This document shows, in pieces, positions 51,606 to 60,537 of a DNA stretch of 64,000 bases. This DNA comes from Flavobacterium sp. SUN046 (GTDB lineage Bacteria > Bacteroidota > Bacteroidia > Flavobacteriales > Flavobacteriaceae). A program made the translations under genes and the position numbers. The notes below the pieces were generated by a model, which had not been told where the DNA came from, searched no databases, and worked only from the letters and a program-made list of their open reading frames with translations. The stretch lies in assembly GCF_028867965.1 (NCBI RefSeq), contig NZ_JAPQNT010000005.1, forward strand, positions 62,001 to 126,000. The letters run 5' to 3'. Position 1 is the stretch's first letter; the number at the start of each line of letters is the position of its first letter.

Positions 51606-51727
51606 AAATTTTGAATTAGTATTTAGATTTAAAAAATAAAACTCGATTAGTATGAAACATTTCTTAAATTTGTTCGTATAACCATTGTTATTCTTAAAAC
51701 GATTACAAAAATAGTATAATTTAAGAA

Positions 51728-52705
51728 ATGTCGAAGAAAGTTAAGTATTATTACGACCAAGAAAGTTTAGCTTACCGAATAATTAGCCCAAGAAAGCGAA
51801 AAAAATTTGGTTATGCAGTATTATTTCTAATTGCATCGGCATTATTTGGGTTTCTTTGCTTTATTATTTTGATGAATACTCCTTATTTTGAAACACCCAA
51901 AGACAAGATTCAACAGCGAGAAATTGAAAATATGAAACTTCGTTATGCAATATTGAATAAAAAAATAGAAGATATTGATGAAGTAGCCTTAAATTTAGAA
52001 GAACGCGATAATAATTTATATCGAGTTTATTTTAATTCCGCTCCAATTTCTGAAGAAAAACGAAGAGGAATAATAGATCGAAAAAGATATCAAGAATTGG
52101 AAGGATTTAATAATTCTGATTTGGTAATTAATACCTCTGAAAAAGTGGATGGAATTTCAAAAGCCTTAGCTGTACAATCAAAATCACTAGATGAAATATT
52201 AAAATTAGCTAAAGCAAAAGACAAATTACTAGGTGCAATTCCGGCAATTCAACCAGTGAAGAATGAAGATTTGAAGCACATGGCATCAGGTTTTGGTTAT
52301 AGAACTGATCCATTTACTAAAGCACGAAAGATGCATGAAGGTATGGATTTTACATCGGCAACTGGAACACCAATTTATGCGACAGGCGATGGCGTTGTAA
52401 AAAATGCAGACAATTCGCTTTCGGGTTTTGGAAATCATATAGAGATTACTCACGGTTATGGATATTTAACATTATACGGACATTTGAGTAAGTATAAAGT
52501 TCGTGCTGGTCAACATGTTAAACGTGGTGATATTATTGGATATGTTGGAAGTACAGGACGAAGTGAAGCGCCACATTTGCACTATGAAGTTCACAAAGAC
52601 GGCAAAGTAGTGAATCCGATTAATTTTTATTACGGAAATATTTCAGCAGCCGAATATGTTGCGATATCAAAAATAGCGAATCAAGAGAATCAATCATTGG
52701 ATTAA
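51728..52705 (+). CDS. Membrane-anchored M23 family peptidase (LytM domain)
   Basis: The 325-aa protein has an N-terminal cytoplasmic stub, a transmembrane helix (about 28-50, YAVLFLIASALFGFLCFIIL), a coiled-coil region (60-170) and a C-terminal LytM domain with the zinc ligands in HEGMDF and HLHYEV (His, Asp, His). It probably cuts peptidoglycan cross-links or, as in EnvC-like proteins, regulates amidases. The last 29 codons (from about 52622) are copied in the tandem array downstream. It is divergent from the SRPBCC gene and followed by merR-like, lemA and TPM genes. Confidence 0.92.
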   Translation: MSKKVKYYYDQESLAYRIISPRKRKKFGYAVLFLIASALFGFLCFIILMNTPYFETPKDKIQQREIENMKLRYAILNKKIEDIDEVALNLEERDNNLYRVYFNSAPISEEKRRGIIDRKRYQELEGFNNSDLVINTSEKVDGISKALAVQSKSLDEILKLAKAKDKLLGAIPAIQPVKNEDLKHMASGFGYRTDPFTKARKMHEGMDFTSATGTPIYATGDGVVKNADNSLSGFGNHIEITHGYGYLTLYGHLSKYKVRAGQHVKRGDIIGYVGSTGRSEAPHLHYEVHKDGKVVNPINFYYGNISAAEYVAISKIANQENQSLD

Positions 52706-53456
52706 CGTAGAGACGCGATTAATCGCGTCTGTACAAATAATAAATTTTTATTATGGAAATATTTCAGTAGCCGAATATGTTGCGATATCAAAAATAGCGA
52801 ATCAAGAGAATTAATCATTAGATTAACGTAGAGACGCGATTAATCGCGTCTGTACAAATAATAAATTTTTATTATGGAAATATTTCAGCAGCCGAATATG
52901 TTGCGATATCAAAAATAGCGAATCAAGAGAATTAATCATTAGATTAACGTAGAGACGCGATTAATCGCGTCTGTACAAATAATAAATTTTTATTATGGAA
53001 ATATTTCAGCAGCCGAATATGTTGCGATATCAAAAATAGCGAATCAAGAGAATCAATCATTAGATTAACGTAGAGACGCGATTAATCGCGTCTGTACAAG
53101 GAATAAATTTTTATTACGGAAATATTTCAGCAGCCGAATATATTGCGATATCAAAAATAGCGAATCAAGAGAATCAATCATTAGATTAACGTAGAGACGA
53201 GATTAATCGCGTCTGTACAAGGAATAAATTTTTATTACGAAAATATTTCAGCAGCCGAATATGTTGCGATATCAAAAATAGCGAATCAAGAAAATCAATC
53301 ATTAGATTAACGTAGAGACGCGATTAATCACGTCTGTACAAGGAATAAATTTTTATTACGGAAATATTTCAGCAGCCGAATATGTTGCTATATCAAAAAT
53401 AGCGAATCAAGAGAATCAATCATTGGATTAACGTAGAGACGCGATTAATCGCGTCT
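52622..53456. repeat. Tandem array of 121-bp units including the M23 gene 3' end
   Basis: Seven units follow one another with a constant period of 121 bp. Each unit contains a copy of the last coding stretch of the M23 gene (AATATTTCAGCAGCCGAATA ... GCGAATCAAGAGAATCAATC) and ends in the perfect 20-bp palindrome AGACGCGATTAATCGCGTCT. The palindromes start at 52711, 52832, 52953, 53074, 53195, 53316 and 53437. Units differ by few substitutions (53195 and 53316 each break the palindrome once; ATTATGG/ATTACGG and ATTAG/ATTGG alternate). Only the first unit is coding; it fills the whole 776-nt gap to the MerR gene. Confidence 0.9.
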
Positions 53457-53481
53457 GTATAAATTAAATAAAGAAATTAAA

Positions 53482-53814
53482 ATGCACATAGAATTATCAA
53501 AAGATAAATTATATTTTAGCATTGGTGAAGTTGCCGATGCTTTTGGCGTAAACGCATCATTAATACGCTTTTGGGACAAAGAATTTGACATTTTAAAACC
53601 AAAGAAAAATGCTAAAGGCAATCGCATGTTCACTCAAGAAGACGTGAAAAATTTGCAATTAATTTATCATTTAGTAAAAGAACGTGGTTTTACTTTAGAA
53701 GGTGCGAAAACCCATTTGAAAGAAGGTCAGAAAAAAACATTGGACAAATTTGATATCATTTCAAAATTGGAAGGAATTAAAGCAGAACTGACAAATATTA
53801 AAAATCATCTTTAG
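53482..53814 (+). CDS. MerR-family transcriptional regulator (short form)
   Basis: The 110-aa protein has a MerR helix-turn-helix and wing (YFSIGEVADAFGVNASLIRF, WDKEFDILKPKKNAKGNRMF, TQEDVKNLQLIYHLVKERGF) and a short C-terminal helix, without the effector-binding domain of typical MerR regulators. Short MerR-like proteins are common in Bacteroidota near M23 and LemA genes. It follows the 121-bp array, so its expression may be affected by array copy number. Target genes are unknown. Confidence 0.85.
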   Translation: MHIELSKDKLYFSIGEVADAFGVNASLIRFWDKEFDILKPKKNAKGNRMFTQEDVKNLQLIYHLVKERGFTLEGAKTHLKEGQKKTLDKFDIISKLEGIKAELTNIKNHL

Positions 53815-53882
53815 GAATGATTTTTGAGTAACAATAAATCAATAAACAAAAACAATAAATAAAATTTTAAAAACTAGAAATT

Positions 53883-54482
53883 ATGAGAAAATTTTTGCCT
53901 TGGATAATCTTAGCTGTTGTAGTCTTAATTGGATACACATGGTTTAAAGGAATTAATAATACGGCAGTAACATTAAATCAAGATGTTGAAGAAGCTTGGG
54001 GAAATGTTGAAACAACCTACCAAAGAAGAAATGATTTGATTGTTAATTTAGTGAAAACCGTTCAAGGTGCTGCTGAATACGAAAAAGGAACTTTGGAAGC
54101 TGTAATTCAGGCTAGAGCAAATGCAACAAAAACAGTTATTGATCCTAGCAATGTTACTCCAGAACAATTAGAAAAATTCACGCAAAATCAAAGTGCACTT
54201 TCAAGATTATTGGTTACTGTTGAAAGCTATCCAAGTTTACAGGCCAATCAAGGATTTTTAAAGCTTCAAGATGAATTGACTAGTACTGAAAATCAAATTT
54301 TGACAGCTAGAACTCGTTTCAATGAAGCTGTAAAACCTTATAACTCGCACATCAAAACGTTCCCAAATAGTTTGTTTGCTGGTGTTTTTGGATTTAAAGA
54401 AAAACCCTATTTCAAATCGGTTGCAGGTGCAGAAAAAGCTCCAGATGTAGAATTCAACTTTGATAAAAAAGAAGCAAAATAA
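53883..54482 (+). CDS. LemA family protein
   Basis: The 199-aa protein has the LemA features: an N-terminal transmembrane segment (5-22, LPWIILAVVVLIGYTWF), then NQDVEEAWGNVETTYQRRND, LIVNLVKTVQGAAEYE, and the FNEAVKPYNSHIKTFPNSLF block. The N-terminus faces out in LemA proteins and the C-terminal helices lie in the cytoplasm; the function is poorly known. It is followed after 2 nt by the first TPM gene and, in turn, by the second, a conserved trio. Confidence 0.94.
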   Translation: MRKFLPWIILAVVVLIGYTWFKGINNTAVTLNQDVEEAWGNVETTYQRRNDLIVNLVKTVQGAAEYEKGTLEAVIQARANATKTVIDPSNVTPEQLEKFTQNQSALSRLLVTVESYPSLQANQGFLKLQDELTSTENQILTARTRFNEAVKPYNSHIKTFPNSLFAGVFGFKEKPYFKSVAGAEKAPDVEFNFDKKEAK

Positions 54483-54484
54483 CA

Positions 54485-54922
54485 ATGTCTAAAGTAGAAG
54501 ATTTTTTATCTAAAACAGAGGAACAAGAAATTGTTGAAGCCATTCGTGTGGCCGAGCAAAATACTTCTGGTGAGATTAGAGTTCATCTAGAAAAAACAAC
54601 TTCCATGGCACCATTTGAGCGTGCTGTGGAAGTTTTTAATCTTCTTGAAATGCATAAAACCAAAGATTCCAACGGTGTCTTACTTTATGTTGCTGTAAAA
54701 GACAAACAATTTGTCATTTGTGGCGATAAAGGAATAAACGAAAAAGTTGCAGATAATTTTTGGAATACTACTAAAGATGTAATTGCCAATCACTTTAAAA
54801 ACGGCGACTTTAAGCAAGGTCTTGTCGATGGAATTTTAAAAGCTGGTGAGCAATTAAAACATCATTTTCCATACCAAGATGATGATACTGATGAATTATC
54901 TAACGAAATATCTGTAGGATAA
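54485..54922 (+). CDS. TPM domain protein (YgcG-like), short soluble form
   Basis: The 145-aa protein has a TPM domain (IVEAIRVAEQNTSGEIRVHL, VLLYVAVKDKQFVICGDKGI, HFKNGDFKQGLVDGILKAGE) and no signal peptide or membrane segment. TPM domains have been linked to protein quality control or phosphatase activity of uncertain nature. It overlaps operationally with its neighbours: 2 nt after lemA and directly followed (no gap) by the larger TPM protein gene. Confidence 0.88.
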   Translation: MSKVEDFLSKTEEQEIVEAIRVAEQNTSGEIRVHLEKTTSMAPFERAVEVFNLLEMHKTKDSNGVLLYVAVKDKQFVICGDKGINEKVADNFWNTTKDVIANHFKNGDFKQGLVDGILKAGEQLKHHFPYQDDDTDELSNEISVG

Positions 54923-55729
54923 ATGAAAAATATTGTACAAAAAAATACTCCTATCCTACTGTTATTGTTGTTGTTTTTCAATTTTCAATTAGGTTTTTCT
55001 CAATATACAATTCCTGAGAAACCTAGTTTTCAAACTTCTGTTTACGATTATGCCAATCTTTTAAGTGCATCTGAAAAATCACAATTAGAAGAAAAGTTAG
55101 TACGTTATTCTGATTCGACATCAACTCAAATTGTAGTTGTAACTATTGATGATTTAAAAAACGAAAGTATTGATGTTTTGTCAACCAATTGGGCTCAAAA
55201 ATGGGGAATTGGTCAAGCCAAAGAAGATAATGGTGTCATGATTTTGGTTGCTAAAAACGATAGAAAATTAAGTATCAGACCTGGTTATGGACTTGAAGAC
55301 AGATTAATTGCTGCAACTTGTGGAGAAATCATAAGAGATGTAATTGTTCCAGAATTTAAGGCTGGTAGTTATTACAATGGTTTGGATAAAGGCGCCGATG
55401 CAATAATTGAGGTAGTAAAAGGAAAATACAAAGGCACACGAAAAGAAGACAATCAAAATGACGGAATACCATTTGGAGTTTTCGTAGTAATATTTATTAT
55501 AATAATAGTCTTAATTTCAAGAAACAAAGGAAACGGTAGTGGAATTGGAGGTGGAAATGGACCAAGTTTATTAGACATGATAATCCTAAGTAATATGGGA
55601 CGAAGTGGCGGTGGTGGATTTGGAAGTTCTTCTGGTGGCGGATTTGGTGGTTCTTCTGGTGGCGGCGGATTCGGTGGCGGATTTGGCGGTGGTGGATTTT
55701 CTGGCGGTGGTGCTAGTGGTGGTTGGTAG
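54923..55729 (+). CDS. Membrane TPM domain protein with glycine-rich tail
   Basis: The 268-aa protein has a signal peptide (1-27, LGFSQ), a TPM domain (about 28-165: SVYDYANLLSASEKSQLEEK, TQIVVVTIDDLKNESIDVLS, GVMILVAKNDRKLSIRPGYG, LIAATCGEIIRDVIVPEFKAG), a transmembrane helix (about 183-200, GVFVVIFIIIIVLISRN) and a Gly/Ser-rich C-terminus typical of YgcG proteins. It ends the merR-lemA-TPM-TPM run. The conserved Gly-rich tail may interact with the envelope. Confidence 0.9.
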   Translation: MKNIVQKNTPILLLLLLFFNFQLGFSQYTIPEKPSFQTSVYDYANLLSASEKSQLEEKLVRYSDSTSTQIVVVTIDDLKNESIDVLSTNWAQKWGIGQAKEDNGVMILVAKNDRKLSIRPGYGLEDRLIAATCGEIIRDVIVPEFKAGSYYNGLDKGADAIIEVVKGKYKGTRKEDNQNDGIPFGVFVVIFIIIIVLISRNKGNGSGIGGGNGPSLLDMIILSNMGRSGGGGFGSSSGGGFGGSSGGGGFGGGFGGGGFSGGGASGGW

Positions 55730-55742
55730 ATTATAGATTACA

Positions 55743-55778
55743 GATTTTAGATTTTAGATTTTAGATTTTAGATTTTAG
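55743..55778. repeat. Heptamer microrepeat ATTTTAG x5
   Basis: Five perfect ATTTTAG units follow the TPM gene stop. A simple slippage-prone repeat. Confidence 0.8.
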
Positions 55779-55811
55779 TGGAAAACTACATTTGTAAATC
55801 TTAGTATAAAA

Positions 55812-55843
55812 AAATGCCTTCAATTTAATTATTGAAGGCATTT
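55812..55843. terminator. Bidirectional terminator between the TPM and outer-membrane barrel genes
   Basis: AAATGCCTTCAAT and ATTGAAGGCATTT pair perfectly over 13 bp around TTAATT, with A and T tracts outside. Confidence 0.85.
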
Positions 55844-55848
55844 CCTTT

Positions 55849-58626
55849 TTACCACATGAATCGATTTCCAGATTTCTTTTCTTTACCTGCAAATTTTTCG
55901 ATTTTATAAGTTAATGAGAACATTACGTACCGTTTTAAAACTGTATTTTCTTCATCTCTAATTGAGGTTGCACTGATGGTTCGTGTCGCACTTTGATTTT
56001 GATTTAACAAATCATAGACTTTTACTTTTGCCATTAATTTCTTTTCGAAAAAGCTGTACGACAAACTTGTGTTCCATAAGTAGAAATCCTTTTTAAATCC
56101 GTCAGCTATATTAGAATTATAGTTGTATCCAAAGTCATTTCCAAAAGTCCAATTTTTAGGCCAATAACTAGTTACTTGTAAGTTGAATTTATGCGTAAAA
56201 TTAGATGCTTTATCTACAACATAATTGGTATAACTTGTTGTATTGTAAGAATAATTGTAAGATGGATTTATAGTTAAAAGTTCGCCATAATCATAACTAA
56301 AACTAGCTCTTGGTGAAAAACTATACGTTTTAGCACTATACAATTGATTATCGGTAAAACCTTTCGAAAGTCCGAAGTTATTGTTGGCTCTCAACTCAAA
56401 TCGATATTTGTTAGCGTCTTTCTTAAATGATTTATTCCAATATACTCCAAACCATGAAGTATAAGTTCCAGCTACATTGTCATAAGTTGTAGTTCGTTTT
56501 CTATTTGCATCATACGAAACTGATGAAACCACTTGATTATTATAAAAATTTCCACCCATATAAGTCCCATATCCTGAACGAGTTGCGTAATCGAAATTTC
56601 GATAAGAAAAATAGAAATTATGGTATTTATTTAAATCTAAATTTGGATTACCAACATAAGTATTCAACGGATTTGCTAAATCTTCCATTGGCAAAAGTTG
56701 CTTGGCAGATGGCAAATCATAATTGTAATTATAGTTGAACCAAATATTTTTCGACTTACTAAATCGGTAACCACCATAAGCTCTCAGACTCGGAATTACA
56801 TAATTTTTATTCAAACCTGAATTAACATTCAAATAAGTTGCATCGTTATTAAAATTAATAATGGTTGTTCCCATATTCAAATCGATATTGAATTTGTTTC
56901 TTGTAAAAACTAATCCTGTATTGGGCGCAAAAGTTCTTTCGACAGAATTAAATTCATTTGTCAATAAATTATTTACCGACGAATACTCTTGAGTTGTTGC
57001 GTCAAAGTCGAATGAATTTCGATTGTTATTATTTTTGTTATGTTTATATTCTAGTCCAAGTTTAACTTGAAGCGAATCGGTTATTGGTTGCGTAAATTCA
57101 AATTCGGTTCTGTAATTAGCACTCAAATTTTTGGAATTATTGAACTGATTTCGATCATCATCTGGAATTGACCCTTGATAGAAAATCGTTTTAGATTTTA
57201 CGTAATTTTTATCGGTTGTGGTTCCGTTTTCATTTTCAAAAACTAAACTAACATATTTACCTTTCTTTTTAAATGATTTTGTAAACGATAAAGTATTTGT
57301 AAAATTATTGCTTTCATTTTCAGATGAATTATCCGCAGTACTTTCGTTCAATAATGCATTTGTAGCGTCAAATGATGATTGAGAAGATAAATTTCCGTTT
57401 TTGGTATTGGATTTTGTGAAATTTGGTTCTAATACAATCGACATTGTAGAATCAATTTTAAATTCAAAAACTGAGGACGCATTATGAGTAAATCTATTTT
57501 CAATTGAAGAAGAATTAGAATTAGTCGTGAAATTACCAGAAGGTAAAAAGTTAATCAAACTAGTTCTGTTAGTATTTTTGGTATTCGCATCTGAATAAAA
57601 ATAACTTAATGATGTTTCGGTGTTCTTTGTCCATTCATCAGAGTAATTAATACCAACCATATTGGATTTTGTTATTCCGCTTCCGCTTCCGTAACGTCTT
57701 CCATTTATTGAAAAAGTACCGTTATCTTGCATCCAAATATTACTATTTCGTCCGCCACCCATATTGTCAAAGACTTCATCCATGGAAAATCCAATAGAAT
57801 TTATATTATTTGAAGAAGCTAAGACACTAACTTTTGTTTTATTCTTGAAATAATTCAGTAAAGTGCTGCTTTCATACCGCTTATCGGACCCTTTTCCAGC
57901 CATGAACTTACCAAAGAAACCTTTATTTTTCTTTTCGTCAATTGTCAAATTGATACTTGCTGAATTGGAACTTGCGGCTGCTCCTGTTTTCTCTTCTTTC
58001 TTTGTTTTAGTGTCTGTAACCTGGACTTTATTAATAATATCTGAAGGCAAATTTTGCAAAGCTACTTTACCATCTTTATCGAAAAATGGCTTTCCGTTAA
58101 CCAGAATTTGATTTACTTCTTTTCCGTTTACTGTAATTTTACCATCGGCATCAATTTCTACTCCTGGCAATTGTTTCAACAACGTTTCTACGTTTGCATC
58201 AGGACGTACTTTGAAGGAAGAAACATTAAATTCTAAAGTGTCTTTTTTGATTCTGATTGGTGGCGCTTGACCTTTAACCACAACTTCATTAAGATTATTT
58301 ACTGCTTCTTTAAGAATTATAGTTCCAAAATCTTTATCGGCTTCAATTGCTTTAAGTTCTTCTTTGTAATCTGTGTAAGTGACAAATGAAACTTTTAGAT
58401 AAACAGGCTTATCAAGTTTCTTAATCTTGAAATTAAATTTTCCGAATTTATCGGTAATCGTGTAATCAATTACGGTTGAATCTTTAACGTTAGATAGGTA
58501 AACTGTTGCAGATTCGATCGGTAAATTGGTTTTTTCGTCGAGTACTTTTCCTTTAAAATTAAAAGTTTGAGCATAAGAAAAAGAACAAAGAAATAATGCA
58601 AATAGAGCATAATAGAATTTTGGCAT
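55849..58626 (-). CDS. TonB-dependent-receptor-like outer-membrane beta-barrel protein
   Basis: I use the ATG at 58626 (MPKFYYALFALFLCSFSYAQ), whose signal peptide is clear; the frame start at 58653 adds nine residues. A CarboxypepD-reg-like domain (about 20-105, NFKGKVLDEKTNLPIESATVYLS) is followed by a plug-like region (PDANVETLLKQLPGVEIDAD, ILVNGKPFFDKDGKVALQNL) and a large C-terminal barrel ending in a strand pattern near YVMFSLTYKIEKF. This is the OMP_b-brl_3 type of Bacteroidota receptor without a clear TonB box. Possible substrates cannot be named. A perfect palindrome TTATTGAATTCAATAA overlaps the alternative start at 58641-58656. Confidence 0.88.
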   Translation of the reverse strand: MPKFYYALFALFLCSFSYAQTFNFKGKVLDEKTNLPIESATVYLSNVKDSTVIDYTITDKFGKFNFKIKKLDKPVYLKVSFVTYTDYKEELKAIEADKDFGTIILKEAVNNLNEVVVKGQAPPIRIKKDTLEFNVSSFKVRPDANVETLLKQLPGVEIDADGKITVNGKEVNQILVNGKPFFDKDGKVALQNLPSDIINKVQVTDTKTKKEEKTGAAASSNSASINLTIDEKKNKGFFGKFMAGKGSDKRYESSTLLNYFKNKTKVSVLASSNNINSIGFSMDEVFDNMGGGRNSNIWMQDNGTFSINGRRYGSGSGITKSNMVGINYSDEWTKNTETSLSYFYSDANTKNTNRTSLINFLPSGNFTTNSNSSSIENRFTHNASSVFEFKIDSTMSIVLEPNFTKSNTKNGNLSSQSSFDATNALLNESTADNSSENESNNFTNTLSFTKSFKKKGKYVSLVFENENGTTTDKNYVKSKTIFYQGSIPDDDRNQFNNSKNLSANYRTEFEFTQPITDSLQVKLGLEYKHNKNNNNRNSFDFDATTQEYSSVNNLLTNEFNSVERTFAPNTGLVFTRNKFNIDLNMGTTIINFNNDATYLNVNSGLNKNYVIPSLRAYGGYRFSKSKNIWFNYNYNYDLPSAKQLLPMEDLANPLNTYVGNPNLDLNKYHNFYFSYRNFDYATRSGYGTYMGGNFYNNQVVSSVSYDANRKRTTTYDNVAGTYTSWFGVYWNKSFKKDANKYRFELRANNNFGLSKGFTDNQLYSAKTYSFSPRASFSYDYGELLTINPSYNYSYNTTSYTNYVVDKASNFTHKFNLQVTSYWPKNWTFGNDFGYNYNSNIADGFKKDFYLWNTSLSYSFFEKKLMAKVKVYDLLNQNQSATRTISATSIRDEENTVLKRYVMFSLTYKIEKFAGKEKKSGNRFMW

Positions 58627-58720
58627 AAAATCAGATTTGGTTATTGAATTCAATAATAACAGCGAATTACTATATTTATTATTAAACGATAAAATTTCTT
58701 ACAAACTTTAACATTTGTCT

Positions 58721-58752
58721 AAAAAAAAATCGCCTAATTTCTTAGACGATTT
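58721..58752 (-). terminator. Terminator downstream of the TPR protein gene
   Basis: AAATCGCCTAA pairs with TTAGACGATTT with one mismatch; on the minus strand it is followed by a T run. It lies 5 nt after the TAA at 58758-58760, which ends the in-frame tail beyond the annotated TGA. Confidence 0.8.
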
Positions 58753-58847
58753 AAATTTTATTTTTTCTTTTTCTTCTTTACCACTTTAGCTTTTGGCGCT
58801 GGTGTTGTTGAAGTTGAAGTTGTTGCAGGTGTTGTTGGGTCTGCACT

Positions 58848-60509
58848 TCATTTTAAGACTTTCAATGTCTCAATTGCATAATTATTAGCTGGATCAATTT
58901 CTAAAGTTTTGTTTAACAATTCTTTAGCTTTCAATTTATCAGTACTTGCATAGAACGAAGCCATATTATTATATGATTCTGTTACTTTAGATTTGGCTTT
59001 AGTAACTTCTTCAGGACCTTTAGTATTTAATACATCTAGATATAATTGGTATGATTTAGCCATTACTTCATTATTTTCTAACGTATTATTGATACGAGCT
59101 TTGTACAAATATGCATCTTGATAAGTTGGTGTTGCAACTATTACTGCGTCCATTGCTTTATCCGCATTTTGTAGTGCTACTTTATCAATAGTCTTAGCAT
59201 CTTTACCTCTATTTGTAGTATAAACACACAATCCATAATAAATATTATCTTCGTTAAAATTCTTAGAATTTGGATTCATTATAGCGGCTTCAAAAACATT
59301 TGCGGCTACGCCATATAATTTCATTCCGTAATATTTTTTACCAACTTCATTAAGTGCATTTGCCAATGTTGGTTCTTGTTCTACAGATTTTTTAATTAAA
59401 GTCGTTCCTTCACTTAATAGAGCTGCATCGACAGTTTTACCATCTGCACCTACTGATTTGGCAACTTTTGCAAGCCCTAAATAGTAATAATCACCAGCAA
59501 TAATTTTAGTTCCTTTAGCAATATATTCATTTAAAGCAGTGATAGCGCCATCAATATTTCCGTTTTCGTAAGCTGAATATCCTAAATAACGTAAGATTCT
59601 CGGATTTACTTTATCTAATTTTTTCATTTCATTAGCTTCTACTTCAAGAGATTTATAATCTTTAGCTAAGATTAAAAAGTCAGCATGACGCATACGAGAA
59701 GGCAACGAATAATCAGTTAAACTCATGTACTTTTCGTAATTGGTTAACGATTTGGCAATATTTTCAGTATAAGTTGACGGTTTATTATTAGCCCAATAGT
59801 AATAAGTCTCTGCTAATTCTCTGTAAACTGGACCATAATTTGGATTTAAACTAACCACTTCATCATAAGCTTTTATTGCTTCTGTATATGCTTTAGCACC
59901 TTTTAACAAAACACCTAATTGCATTTTAGCTCTAATTAAAGAGTTGTCTGTTGCATAAGCATCGCGGTAAGACGAATAAGCTTCATTTTGATTTTTATCA
60001 CCATAAAAAGCATCGCCAAGAATTAACTTAGTTGTAGCATCATTTGGATTAATTAATTTAGCTTTATTTAATAAATTAATTGCTGCTTTATAATCAGGCT
60101 TAGATGCGTTGATATATGCTTGAGCAATATATTGGTATTCCTCAATATCTTTCTTTTTTAAATCTTTCATAACTGCATCAAACTTTGCTTGAGCTGCAGC
60201 AGTATTCCCATTTTCTAGATCAATTTGACCCAAACCAATATTATTGAATTTTCCGCCATCTGGTGCTGATAATCCTTTTTGGAAAAATATTTTTGCTGAA
60301 TCTTCTAAATTTTGTTTTAAATAGATATTACCCAACAAGAAAGTTGCTTTACCATTTTCTGGTTTAGCTTGTACTATACTTTTAAGCATAGTTTTTGCTT
60401 TTTCAAACTGTTCTGCATCGACCGCTTTTTTAGCTTGCTCAATGTCTTGTGCTTGACCAACAGCAGTAGCTGTTAAAAAAGCAATACTAAAAATTTTAAA
60501 TGTGTTCAT
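58848..60509 (-). CDS. Tetratricopeptide repeat protein of the TonB/ExbBD operon
   Basis: The 553-aa periplasmic protein has a signal peptide (1-18, TAVGQAQ) and at least eight TPR units (for example KATFLLGNIYLKQNLEDSAK, ATTKLILGDAFYGDKNQNEA, YGPVYRELAETYYYWANNKP). It is last of the cluster exbB-exbD-exbD-tonB-75aa-pstS-like, 28 nt after the PstS-like gene, and is expected to act in the periplasm. The stop TGA (58848-58850) is followed in the same frame by 29 codons (SADPTTPATTSTSTTPAPKA then KVVKKKKKK) and a TAA directly before the terminator, so the gene probably once ended at 58758; the TGA looks like a recent nonsense change. Confidence 0.88.
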   Translation of the reverse strand: MNTFKIFSIAFLTATAVGQAQDIEQAKKAVDAEQFEKAKTMLKSIVQAKPENGKATFLLGNIYLKQNLEDSAKIFFQKGLSAPDGGKFNNIGLGQIDLENGNTAAAQAKFDAVMKDLKKKDIEEYQYIAQAYINASKPDYKAAINLLNKAKLINPNDATTKLILGDAFYGDKNQNEAYSSYRDAYATDNSLIRAKMQLGVLLKGAKAYTEAIKAYDEVVSLNPNYGPVYRELAETYYYWANNKPSTYTENIAKSLTNYEKYMSLTDYSLPSRMRHADFLILAKDYKSLEVEANEMKKLDKVNPRILRYLGYSAYENGNIDGAITALNEYIAKGTKIIAGDYYYLGLAKVAKSVGADGKTVDAALLSEGTTLIKKSVEQEPTLANALNEVGKKYYGMKLYGVAANVFEAAIMNPNSKNFNEDNIYYGLCVYTTNRGKDAKTIDKVALQNADKAMDAVIVATPTYQDAYLYKARINNTLENNEVMAKSYQLYLDVLNTKGPEEVTKAKSKVTESYNNMASFYASTDKLKAKELLNKTLEIDPANNYAIETLKVLK

Positions 60510-60537
60510 TTTAATACAATTTTATTTACTATCGTTT

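Noticed and set aside
52622..53456. Regularly spaced palindromes that could be taken for a CRISPR array
   Set aside because: The sequence between palindromes is itself repeated and comes from the M23 gene end; there are no unique spacers and no cas genes in the window.
58848..58850. TGA as a selenocysteine codon in the TPR protein
   Set aside because: No selenoprotein context, no Cys-aligned position and no SECIS-like hairpin directly downstream; a nonsense change or plain stop is simpler.
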